From Roseiarcus sp036502965 (GTDB lineage Bacteria > Pseudomonadota > Alphaproteobacteria > Rhizobiales > Beijerinckiaceae): DNA of 10,187 bases. A program made the position numbers and the translations under genes. This document shows, piece by piece, positions 1-5,096 of this stretch. The first letter of the stretch is position 1; the number at the start of each line of letters is the position of its first letter. The notes below the pieces were generated by a model. The model worked only from the letters and a program-made list of their open reading frames with translations, ran no database searches and had not been told where the DNA came from. The stretch lies in assembly GCA_036502965.1 (NCBI GenBank), contig DASXXT010000210.1, positions 1 to 10,187 of the forward strand, read 5' to 3'.

Positions 1-43
1 AGCGGGCTATCTGCTCGACGAATTCCTTGAATGGATCGCTCAT
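1..43 (-). CDS. 5' end of an unidentified gene, cut by the window edge
   Basis: An ATG at 43-41 on the minus strand opens a frame that begins MSDPFKEFVEQIAR and runs off the window at position 1. A GGAG sits 8 nt upstream of the ATG, which makes this a believable translation start. It lies 56 bp downstream of the recombinase stop codon at 102-100, on the same strand, so it is probably the next gene of the same accessory module. Only 14 residues are visible and no family can be recognised. The start call rests on the Shine-Dalgarno match and the gene order. Confidence 0.45.
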   Translation of the reverse strand, partial: MSDPFKEFVEQIAR

Positions 44-99
44 GGATCGAACTCCAACGCGGCGCGAGACCAGTACGCCTCGCACGGCGCGACCTGCCC

Positions 100-673
100 C
101 TAGAGGTACGCCACCAAGCGCCGCTGCGCGCAGGTGTCGCCGTCGATGTAGCACTCGGTGGTCTCGATCGACCGGGCCCCGCGAGCAGCTGCACGTCGCG
201 CAGGCTGCAGCCGGAGCGATGGATGTTGCGGCCGCCATCGTGATGAAGCTGCGTCGGCCGGAATGCGACGAGCAGCCCTCGTAGCCGAGCTCCTTGAAGA
301 GCGCGACGAACCAATTCACGACGCTGTTCGCCTTCAGGTGGGAGCCGCGGTAGGAGCGGATCACCGGCCCGACCGGCTCCGTGGTGTGCGCCAGCCGCTC
401 CAGGGCGCGCCGCAGGTCGGGGTGCATGGGAATGCGCCGTCCGCCGCGCTTCTTGGCGATGGCGTCGCGGACGTGGATCGTGCCGGACACGCGGCTCTGC
501 GCGTCGAGCACCATCGACCAGTCCAGCCCGACGATCTCGCAGGCGCGCAGGCCGGCCTTGATCGAGAGCAGGATCATCGCGCGGTCGCGGGCGGGGAGTG
601 AGGAGCGTGAGGCGCGGCGCAGCATGCGCTTCAGCATGGGCGGCGTGACGACTTTGGCTTGTTTGCCGGGCAT
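100..673 (-). pseudogene. Small tyrosine recombinase/integrase, broken by two frameshifts
   Basis: This would encode a 191-residue catalytic-domain-only site-specific recombinase, a DNA breaking-rejoining enzyme. The start ATG (673-671) follows an AGGAG with 9-nt spacing. Catalytic landmarks are visible: the first arginine in GLRACEI (residue 43), KK at 74-75 in the beta-hairpin region, and HSGR (His137, Arg140). After residue 148 the frame breaks near 229-232, and the sequence continues in another frame as RNIHRSGCSLRDVQLLAG. It breaks again near 174-177, exactly at the expected second histidine, and resumes as RSIETTECYIDGDT, carrying the nucleophile tyrosine (residue 176 when reconstructed), ending at TAG 102-100. 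Each break is explained by one lost base. Without correction the first frame stays open past the catalytic tyrosine and yields unrelated residues. The gene is therefore inactive as read, unless these are sequencing errors. Small integrases of this kind usually sit on plasmids or integrated elements. Confidence 0.85.
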
Positions 674-712
674 GGAAATAGTCTCCTGAGGTTGCGGGGT
701 GTGATGGGTGCG
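671..712 (-). repeat. Leader repeat copy A (recombinase start and RBS)
   Basis: The stretch 681-712 matches 1143-1174 at 27 of 32 positions without gaps. In both copies the repeat begins 8 nt beyond the start codon and contains the Shine-Dalgarno (AGGAG here, GGAG in copy B). The distance from start codon to repeat is also identical. It looks like a duplicated 5' leader shared by two neighbouring genes. Confidence 0.7.
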
Positions 713-740
713 AGCGCCGTCGATGGCGCGGCGGCGCTCG
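711..740. other. 9-bp GC-rich inverted repeat (leader hairpin)
   Basis: CGAGCGCCG at 711-719 is the exact reverse complement of CGGCGCTCG at 732-740, with a 12-nt loop between. In the minus-strand transcript it lies just upstream of the recombinase leader, about 38 nt before its start codon. No T-run follows on either strand, so it is not a standard terminator. It could stabilise the message or modulate translation of the recombinase. Confidence 0.6.
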
Positions 741-754
741 AGTGCGGTGCATGT

Positions 755-778
755 CGGGAGGGTTCTCCCGCTCGCGGG
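755..778. other. Two overlapping, mutually exclusive small hairpins
   Basis: CGGGAG (755-760) pairs perfectly with CTCCCG (765-770) around a GGTT loop. CCCG (767-770) can instead pair with CGGG (775-778), so the two stems compete for the same bases. They lie 16-39 nt beyond the DUF3768 stop codon in the minus-strand transcript, with no T-run. This may be a weak 3'-end structure or an mRNA stabiliser between the two genes. The pairing is seen directly; the role is inferred. Confidence 0.4.
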
Positions 779-793
779 GAGGTTGCTGGGCGC

Positions 794-1135
794 TCAGTAT
801 TCGTCGGCGCGCATGATCGTCAGCGCGCGCGTGGTGACGGCGGGATCGGCGGGATCGGGGGAGCCCATCTCGGTGGCGCAGTCGTAATAGTCGATCTTCC
901 AGAAGTAGCGGACGCCGCCCTCGTCGATCGCGCCGAAGTCGTGTTCGCGGTGGGGGTCGTTGTCGTCGGTGAACGCGTCGAAGGCGCGAACCTTCGCCAG
1001 CAGCGCGCGACGTTGATCGACCGGCATCGCCTCGACGCCCGCGGTGATCATCACCGTGCCGCCGACGAAGGTGCGGCGGAAATCGTCGTTGAGGGCGCGG
1101 ATGCGGTCGGCGGTGGACACGGTTGTGCTGGTCAT
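794..1135 (-). CDS. DUF3768 domain-containing protein
   Basis: The product is 113 residues and is an intact member of the DUF3768 family, small proteins of unknown function found widely on rhizobial and related plasmids and accessory islands. Recognition rests on the N-terminal IRALNDDFRRTF, the central GTVMITAGVEAMP, then FDAFTDDNDPHREHDFGA, FWKIDYYD, SPDPADPAVTTRAL and the terminal LTIMRADEY, in the order and length usual for the family. There is no signal peptide or membrane segment, so it is probably cytosolic. The start is placed at ATG 1135-1133 rather than the longer frame from 1342, because a GGAG lies 9 nt upstream, the family begins here, and the longer version would read back through a terminator-like hairpin. 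It is the only undamaged complete gene in the left arm. No biochemical role is established. Confidence 0.9.
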   Translation of the reverse strand: MTSTTVSTADRIRALNDDFRRTFVGGTVMITAGVEAMPVDQRRALLAKVRAFDAFTDDNDPHREHDFGAIDEGGVRYFWKIDYYDCATEMGSPDPADPAVTTRALTIMRADEY

Positions 1136-1174
1136 GGCTCTTGTCTCCAGAGGTTGGGGGGTCGGATGGGCGCG
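1133..1174 (-). repeat. Leader repeat copy B (DUF3768 start and RBS)
   Basis: This is the partner of the repeat at 671-712, with 27 of 32 positions identical over 1143-1174 and the same distance from the start codon. It contains the GGAG used for DUF3768 translation. Conservation covers C-rich leader sequence upstream of the ribosome binding site as well as the site itself, so selection for ribosome binding alone does not explain it. Confidence 0.7.
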
Positions 1175-1192
1175 CCGGGTTTGGGCGGGCGC

Positions 1193-1224
1193 GGAAAGAA
1201 GAGGGGCGACCCGCAGGCCGCCCC
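1193..1224 (-). terminator. Likely intrinsic terminator after the 1252-1913 gene
   Basis: On the minus strand a 9-bp stem (GGGGCGGCC pairing with GGGTCGCCCC, one G-T wobble, TGCG tetraloop; plus-strand 1203-1224) is followed at once by TCTTCTTT. It starts 27 nt past the TAG at 1254-1252. The stem is very GC-rich; the T-tract is interrupted by C, so termination may be partial. If so, DUF3768 and the recombinase would be expressed at a lower level from the 2040-2067 promoter, or from an unseen promoter. Confidence 0.6.
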
Positions 1225-1251
1225 GTAGAGTTTGCGGGAACCTCTTCGGCG

Positions 1252-1913
1252 CTACTTGCCCGTGACGCGGAACTCGGGATGCGGGACGGCGATGTCCTGG
1301 GGCCGGCTCCTGAACGCCGGATATTCGGGGCTGTCGAACCACTCGAGGACGTATTCGCCGGCCTCGATCCGCTTGACGATGGCGAGCCAGAAGCCTTTGA
1401 ACTCCTGCTGCTCATTCCAGTAGGCGGCGAGGACCCTGGCGCCGACCCGAAGGGTCTCGCGAGCGAGGGCGCTGTCCGGCTTGCCGCTCGCTGGCGCGGC
1501 CGGGGTTGCACCGGAAGGTCCCGGCGAGATTGCGCCTGAGGCGGTAGTGTTCGTGGTTTGTTCTGACGCTGGTTTCGTCGTCGTCGCGGCGACCTCAGAC
1601 TTGGATGGGTCGGGTCCGCCTGCTCCCCTGCGGACATGCTCCTCGCTTCGCCGGTACACTTCCGGCGAGACTGAGCCGACGATCATGCGGCCGCTGCCTT
1701 TCAGCACACCCTCATGCGCGCCGGCGGCGAGAGCCCTGTCCGCCTCGGTCTGCAACTCGATCACGGAGAACTTCAGCTCCTTTGCGGCCGCCTTGACGGC
1801 CTCTTTATCCTCGGCGCGGAACCATGAGGCCTGGGTCAACGCAGGGCCGCTCGGTGTGCCGTAGACGAGGATGGCGGGCAGGGGGTTGGTTTTGGTTGGG
1901 TTGGGCTAGTCAT
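1252..1913 (-). pseudogene. Unidentified accessory protein, frameshifted near its N-terminus
   Basis: The best start is ATG 1913-1911, preceded by a perfect AAGGAGG with 7-nt spacing. From it the frame reads MTSPTQPKPTP and then breaks at a run of five Cs (plus-strand G run 1881-1885). One more C would give a continuous 220-residue protein, continuing PLPAILVYGTPSGPALTQ. The downstream frame is open but offers only a TTG (1839) with no ribosome site. The N-terminal part (ILVYGTPSG, then ASWFRAEDKEAVKAAAKELK) looks like a small alpha/beta domain. The middle is a low-complexity Pro/Ala/Thr/Ser linker. The C-terminal 65 residues (VGARVLAAYWNEQQEFKGFW, YVLEWFDSPE, IAVPHPEF) resemble a small Tudor-like beta-barrel, which is a guess from pattern. 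I do not recognise a named family. It could be inactive, a sequencing error, or rescued by slippage on the C run. Confidence 0.7.
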
Positions 1914-1920
1914 AGAAAAA

Positions 1921-1927
1921 CCTCCTT
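1921..1927 (-). promoter_or_regulatory. Strong Shine-Dalgarno that fixes the start at 1913
   Basis: AAGGAGG on the minus strand, 7 nt before ATG 1913-1911. It is the strongest ribosome site in the left arm. It supports the ATG start in a different frame from most of the gene, which is what exposes the frameshift. Confidence 0.85.
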
Positions 1928-1936
1928 GAATCAGAA

Positions 1937-1954
1937 GGGACCCCATTGGGTCCC
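1937..1954 (-). promoter_or_regulatory. 5'-leader hairpin upstream of the ribosome site
   Basis: GGGACCC (1937-1943) and GGGTCCC (1948-1954) form a perfect 7-bp stem with a 4-nt loop. It sits 9 nt upstream of the AAGGAGG in an mRNA leader of roughly 120 nt, counted from the promoter at 2040-2067. No T-run follows, so it is unlikely to be a terminator. It may protect the message or expose the ribosome site; this role is inferred. Confidence 0.5.
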
Positions 1955-2039
1955 CAGTCTTGAACGCAGACGCCACGCGAACGCTGTGACGATGGTGGGT
2001 TGGGCGCGCCAAGGTGCACCAACGATCGCCCACAAATGT

Positions 2040-2067
2040 ATTATATCACAATATACTTATATGTCAA
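2040..2067 (-). promoter_or_regulatory. Perfect-consensus sigma-70 promoter driving the minus-strand module
   Basis: On the minus strand TTGACA (2067-2062) is separated by 16 bp from TATAAT (2045-2040). Both hexamers match the consensus exactly and lie in a markedly AT-rich pocket within GC-rich DNA. Transcription would start near 2033 and give a leader of about 120 nt before the ATG at 1913. A full consensus match is rare in alphaproteobacterial chromosomes, which suggests a foreign or plasmid-borne promoter held in check by a repressor at the overlapping inverted repeats. Confidence 0.8.
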
Positions 2068-2095
2068 GTAAATATCTTTGGCTGTCGAAGTATAT
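2051..2095. promoter_or_regulatory. Candidate operator: inverted repeat over the -35 box plus a further half-site
   Basis: TACTT (2054-2058) and AAGTA (2066-2070) form an inverted repeat with a 7-bp centre covering the -35 hexamer. A second AAGTA lies at 2088-2092, exactly 22 bp (about two helical turns) from the first, and extends to AAGTATAT, the precise complement of ATATACTT at 2051-2058. The arrangement fits a repressor binding two half-sites over the -35 box and a further one upstream. Which protein binds is unknown. Confidence 0.5.
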
Positions 2096-2099
2096 GCGC

Positions 2100-2347
2100 G
2101 TCGTTACTGTTGATTTGCTTGGATGCTTCTTGGCCGTCTGCGGACTTTAATATCGAACCGTCCAGGGTGGCTGCTCAGCTACGCCTAGTGGTTGATGTCA
2201 TTTCCAAGCTGTTGCCGGCGTTTTAAAAGGAGCCAGAACAAATTCCACCTGCAGAGTAACCCTCCGCATTTTCCACGAATTCCTGGCTTCGCAGTTCCTT
2301 CGGCCCGCGTCCGACTTGCATTTTCGCGAAGCTAGGTTCAAGGTCAG
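2100..2347. other. Intergenic region without a recognisable gene
   Basis: About 250 bp lie between the minus-strand promoter and the regulator gene's repeats. No open frame here resembles a protein, and no tRNA, phage-type attachment core or strong promoter could be recognised. Visible items are TTTTAAAA followed by GGAG at 2222-2233 with no start codon after it, the palindrome TTCGCGAA at 2323-2330, and a 7-bp inverted repeat, GCTTCGC (2286-2292) with GCGAAGC (2326-2332). The promoter of the plus-strand operon should lie here or just downstream, but no consensus match is clear. The join between accessory DNA and the catabolic operon probably falls in this stretch. Confidence 0.5.
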
Positions 2348-2372
2348 ACAGGATCGGACAGGACCATACAGG
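2348..2372 (+). promoter_or_regulatory. Three ACAGG repeats at 10-bp spacing before the regulator gene
   Basis: ACAGG occurs at 2348-2352, 2358-2362 and 2368-2372, so all copies face the same side of the helix. The last one runs into the GTG start. This is a plausible binding site for the regulator itself (autoregulation). HutC-type regulators usually bind inverted repeats, so a direct-repeat operator would be atypical. The last repeat may also double as a weak ribosome site (AGGTGG). Confidence 0.4.
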
Positions 2373-3079
2373 TGGGCGTGAAATATCAGCGCATTGCCGA
2401 ACTTTTGAAGCGCGACATCGAGTCCGGCGTCTTCAGGGCGGAGGAGCGTCTGCCCGGCGAACTCGAGCTGGCGCGCAGTTTCGATGTCAGCCGCAGCACG
2501 ATCCGTCAGGCCCTCTCCACTCTCCAGTCGGCCGGGCTGATCCAGACCTGGGGCGGCGCCGGCTCTTTCGTCTGCTACGACGGCGCCCGGCTCGACGATG
2601 AGCTCGGCTGGTCGCAGGCCCTCGCAAGACATGGTGTTCAGGCGCCGCCGCGAATTCTCCGGTTCGAGCGGATCAATGAGCCGGACCTGGCCGGAGAACT
2701 TGGGCTTCCCTCGCCTGTCTTTCTCGCCCTGGATCGCGTTCGGAGCACGGGAGTCGGCAATGCAATCTCATTGGAGCGCAGCAGGCTGCCTTGGCGGGCT
2801 GCCTTCACGGCGACGCTTCAGCAGGGTCTGGTCGAGGGATCCTTGCGGCGCACTATGGATTCCCTTGGCATTCGGCTCGTCGGCGGAAGCGAGTCGATCG
2901 AACTCGTCCGGCTGGCGCGCGACGACGCGCAGGAGCTGCATCAGACGGAGGGCGAGCCATTCCTGGCCACTCGTCGCATCGCGTACGACGCGTCCGGTTC
3001 GATCGTCGAGTATGTGAGAAGTCTTCTGCATCCTGGACATTTCACACTCCGGCTAAATTTCGGGGCGCCGCGCAGATGA
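2372..3079 (+). CDS. GntR-family transcriptional regulator, HutC subfamily (UTRA domain)
   Basis: The product is 235 residues, the normal length for the family. Residues 4-67 form the winged helix-turn-helix: YQRIAELLKRDIESGVF, the LPGELELARSFDVSRSTIRQAL recognition region, and the wing ending GAGSFV. Residues from about 85 to 232 match a UTRA effector-binding domain, with FLALDRVRSTG and the late EYVRSLLHPGHFTLRL. Such proteins usually repress an adjacent catabolic or uptake operon until the substrate or a phosphorylated intermediate binds. The start is GTG 2372, or GTG 2378 two codons later; both lack a strong ribosome site, so expression is probably low. The stop overlaps the next start as ATGA (3076-3079), so the regulator is cotranscribed with the genes it probably controls. 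E. coli YegW occupies the same role beside the related enzymes YegU and YegV. Confidence 0.92.
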   Translation: MGVKYQRIAELLKRDIESGVFRAEERLPGELELARSFDVSRSTIRQALSTLQSAGLIQTWGGAGSFVCYDGARLDDELGWSQALARHGVQAPPRILRFERINEPDLAGELGLPSPVFLALDRVRSTGVGNAISLERSRLPWRAAFTATLQQGLVEGSLRRTMDSLGIRLVGGSESIELVRLARDDAQELHQTEGEPFLATRRIAYDASGSIVEYVRSLLHPGHFTLRLNFGAPRR

Positions 3080-4083
3080 CCGCCCTCGATCGCGCCTACG
3101 GGGCTTTGCTCGGGCTTGCCGTCGGCGACGCGCTCGGGATGCCGACGCAATACACGCCGCGTTCCCTCATCTCGAAGCGCTTTGGCCTCCTTGCTGGCTT
3201 CGCGCCCGGTCCTGTCGACAATCCGATCAGCAGTGGCATGCCGGCTGGCCGCGTCACCGACGACACCGATCAGGCGGTGATCCTCGGAGAGATGCTGGTC
3301 GCCGGGCGTGGCTACGTGGACCCGAACAAGTTCGCGCGCGCGCTCCTGGCCTGGGAGCAGCGCATGATCGCAAGCGGCTCGCAAGACCTGCTCGGCCCTT
3401 CGACTCGCAAAGCACTTGCCCTCGTGGCGGAAGGGGTCTCGACGGAGACGACCGGCCGCTTGGGCTCGACGAACGGCGCCGCCATGCGGGTCGCCCCGAT
3501 CGGGATCGCCTTCGCGGCGAAGCCGCTCGACGCGCTTGTCGATGCGGTCTTCCAGACCGCGCATGTTACGCACAATACGACCGTGGCGATCGCGGGAGCG
3601 TCGGCTGTCGCCGCGGCGGTAAGCGCCGGAGTTGCTGGAGCGACGCTCGAGGAAGCGCTTCAGATCTCGGTCGAGGCGGCAGCGCTCGGCGCGAAGCGCG
3701 GCTACTATTTCGCGGGCGCCGATGTCGCTGCGAGGTGCCGCTGGGCGATGGATCTCGTACGTGGCAAAGGCGACGAGGAAGCGCTTGACCTTATCTACAC
3801 GTTGGTCGGCACGGGCGTTGCGACGAATGAAGCCGTTCCCGCGGCGCTCGCGGTCTGCTGCCTCGCGCCGGAGGAGCCGTGGCGGGTCTGTCGACTTGCG
3901 GCGAGCCTTGGGGGCGATTGTGATACGGTCGCAGCAATCGCTGGCGCGATCATGGGAGCCTATTGCGGAGCCGGCGCGTTTCCTAGGGAGGCTGTGTTGT
4001 CGCTGGAGGCGGCCAACCCCGAACTGAAGCTCGAGCCGCTCGCCGCGGCGCTTCTCGCCCTTCGCACTAAAGGGACAGGGTGA
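3076..4083 (+). CDS. ADP-ribosylglycohydrolase-family enzyme (YegU-like)
   Basis: The product is 335 residues, starting at the ATG within the ATGA overlap with the regulator. The family hydrolyses glycosidic bonds at ribose C1 of ADP-ribosylated molecules using two magnesium ions. Hallmarks present are GLAVGDALGMPTQ (13-25), the metal-binding TDDTD (61-65) and GGDCDTVAAIAGAIMGA from residue 279, in which Asp281 and Asp283 are the expected ligands. All core metal residues I can recognise are intact. No signal peptide is present, so it acts in the cytosol. Its place next to a PfkB kinase and an importer argues for a catabolic job on an imported glycoside rather than reversal of protein ADP-ribosylation; that is inference. 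It overlaps the kinase start by one base (TGATG). The alternative is a DraG-like role in nitrogenase control, which is unlikely because no nif or draT gene is near. Confidence 0.92.
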   Translation: MTALDRAYGALLGLAVGDALGMPTQYTPRSLISKRFGLLAGFAPGPVDNPISSGMPAGRVTDDTDQAVILGEMLVAGRGYVDPNKFARALLAWEQRMIASGSQDLLGPSTRKALALVAEGVSTETTGRLGSTNGAAMRVAPIGIAFAAKPLDALVDAVFQTAHVTHNTTVAIAGASAVAAAVSAGVAGATLEEALQISVEAAALGAKRGYYFAGADVAARCRWAMDLVRGKGDEEALDLIYTLVGTGVATNEAVPAALAVCCLAPEEPWRVCRLAASLGGDCDTVAAIAGAIMGAYCGAGAFPREAVLSLEAANPELKLEPLAAALLALRTKGTG

Positions 4084-5093
4084 TGGACATCGAGGCGCCG
4101 CCACGGCTGTTCACGGTCGGCAGCATCGTCGCCGATATTCGCCTGGAGGTGCCTCATCTTCCCGCCCGAGGCGGCGACGTCATCGCGTCAGCGGGCCACA
4201 TCTCGGCGGGGGGCGGCTTCAACATCCTGTGCGCCGCGGCGCGCCAAGGGCTGCGTTGCGTCTTTGCCGGCCGCCACGGCTCCGGACCCTATGGCGAGCG
4301 CATCCGCGCCGACCTTGCCCGCGAAGGCGTCGGCGTCTTCCTCGAGCGTGCGCCGGAAGGCGACACCGGCTTTTGCATCGTTCTCGTCGAGCCGGATGGC
4401 GAGAGAACCTTCGTCACGAGCCCCGGAGTCGAGGCCGATCTCGCACGACGCCGCCTCGGCGATCTCCCGCTCGCGCCTCAGGATACGGTTTTCGCGTCCG
4501 GTTACGATCTGGCCTATCCAGAACTTGGCCCCGCTATCGCCGCCTGGATCGCTAAGGCGCCTCCTAGCGTCCACTTTGTCGTAGACCCCGGCCCGCTAGT
4601 CGCCGACATTCCCACACAGGTCATGGCGCTCGTCATGCCACGCGCTTCGATCTGGTCGATGAACCTGCGCGAAGCGGAACTGCTCACTGGAAGGGCGGCT
4701 CCTGACGCCGTCCGCGCTTACATGCGACCCGGCCTGGCTCGGAACGCCCTGCTCGTGCTGCGCGACGGGCCGCGCGGCGCCTGGATCTCGATGGACGCAG
4801 ACGAAGCGACGCGCAGAATTCCGGCGCCGCTCGTCACGGCGGTCGATACGACCGGGGCGGGCGACGCCCATACCGGAGTTCTGATGGCTGCACTCGCGGC
4901 CGGACTTCAGCCCGCGAAGGCCGTGCGCCGCGCCAACGCCGCGGCCGCACTTTCGGTGACCCGAGCGGGGCCGGCCACGTCGCCGACCTCCAGCGAACTC
5001 GACAGCTTCCTGGCGGCGCAGGATCGCCGCGCGGACGCGCCGCCGACAGCGGCGACAGATCTGACGACAGACTTCGACCGAGAGGAGGCCTAA
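4083..5093 (+). CDS. PfkB-family carbohydrate kinase (YegV-like)
   Basis: The product is 336 residues when started at ATG 4083. A GTG one codon earlier is possible, but the ATG lies in the TGATG junction behind an AGGG. The fold is ribokinase-like: an N-terminal strand LFTVGSIVADIRLEV, the glycine-rich AGGGFNIL (42-49) where the sugar binds, DTGFCIVLVEPDGERTF in the mid domain, and the PfkB signature DTTGAGD (255-261), with Asp261 as the catalytic base and the GAG forming the anion hole. It would phosphorylate a sugar or nucleoside hydroxyl with ATP in the cytosol. Its position after an ADP-ribosylglycohydrolase-family enzyme suggests that it acts on the sugar that enzyme releases, plausibly ribose or a relative. 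The last 30 residues are polar, probably disordered and dispensable. The substrate cannot be read from sequence. Confidence 0.92.
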   Translation: MDIEAPPRLFTVGSIVADIRLEVPHLPARGGDVIASAGHISAGGGFNILCAAARQGLRCVFAGRHGSGPYGERIRADLAREGVGVFLERAPEGDTGFCIVLVEPDGERTFVTSPGVEADLARRRLGDLPLAPQDTVFASGYDLAYPELGPAIAAWIAKAPPSVHFVVDPGPLVADIPTQVMALVMPRASIWSMNLREAELLTGRAAPDAVRAYMRPGLARNALLVLRDGPRGAWISMDADEATRRIPAPLVTAVDTTGAGDAHTGVLMAALAAGLQPAKAVRRANAAAALSVTRAGPATSPTSSELDSFLAAQDRRADAPPTAATDLTTDFDREEA

Positions 5094-5096
5094 TTC

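Noticed and set aside
1136..1342. 69-codon N-terminal extension of DUF3768
   Set aside because: It passes through a terminator-like hairpin and the end of the preceding gene. The family length and the ribosome site support ATG 1135.
1..2067. Possible toxin-antitoxin, CRISPR or phage-defence module in the accessory arm
   Set aside because: No repeat-spacer array or toxin/antitoxin motif is visible, and the one recognisable accessory family (DUF3768) has no established defence role.
2014..2226. Plus-strand 70-codon frame in the AT-rich intergenic region
   Set aside because: It runs antisense through the minus-strand promoter, has Cys- and Leu-rich composition without motif, and lacks a ribosome site.
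2198..2632. Minus-strand frame of 144 codons opposite the regulator start
   Set aside because: It shows no family resemblance and no ribosome site could be supported. It overlaps the clear helix-turn-helix coding region.
2791..3075. Upstream extension of the ADP-ribosylglycohydrolase frame to an earlier start
   Set aside because: The extra 95 residues lie in a shadow frame of the regulator gene. The family N-terminus begins at ATG 3076, in the ATGA overlap.
4071..4080. Further GGACAGGG copy before the kinase, resembling the ACAGG repeats
   Set aside because: It is a single copy at a ribosome-site position, so purine-rich Shine-Dalgarno composition explains it.
3076..4083. DraG-type nitrogenase-reactivating enzyme
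   Set aside because: No draT or nif genes are nearby, and the kinase and importer context favours a catabolic role.
2941..4104. Long open frame of 387 codons on the minus strand opposite the ADP-ribosylglycohydrolase gene
   Set aside because: It is antisense to a gene with clear family motifs, is rich in Arg as expected of a GC-rich shadow frame, and shows no domain.
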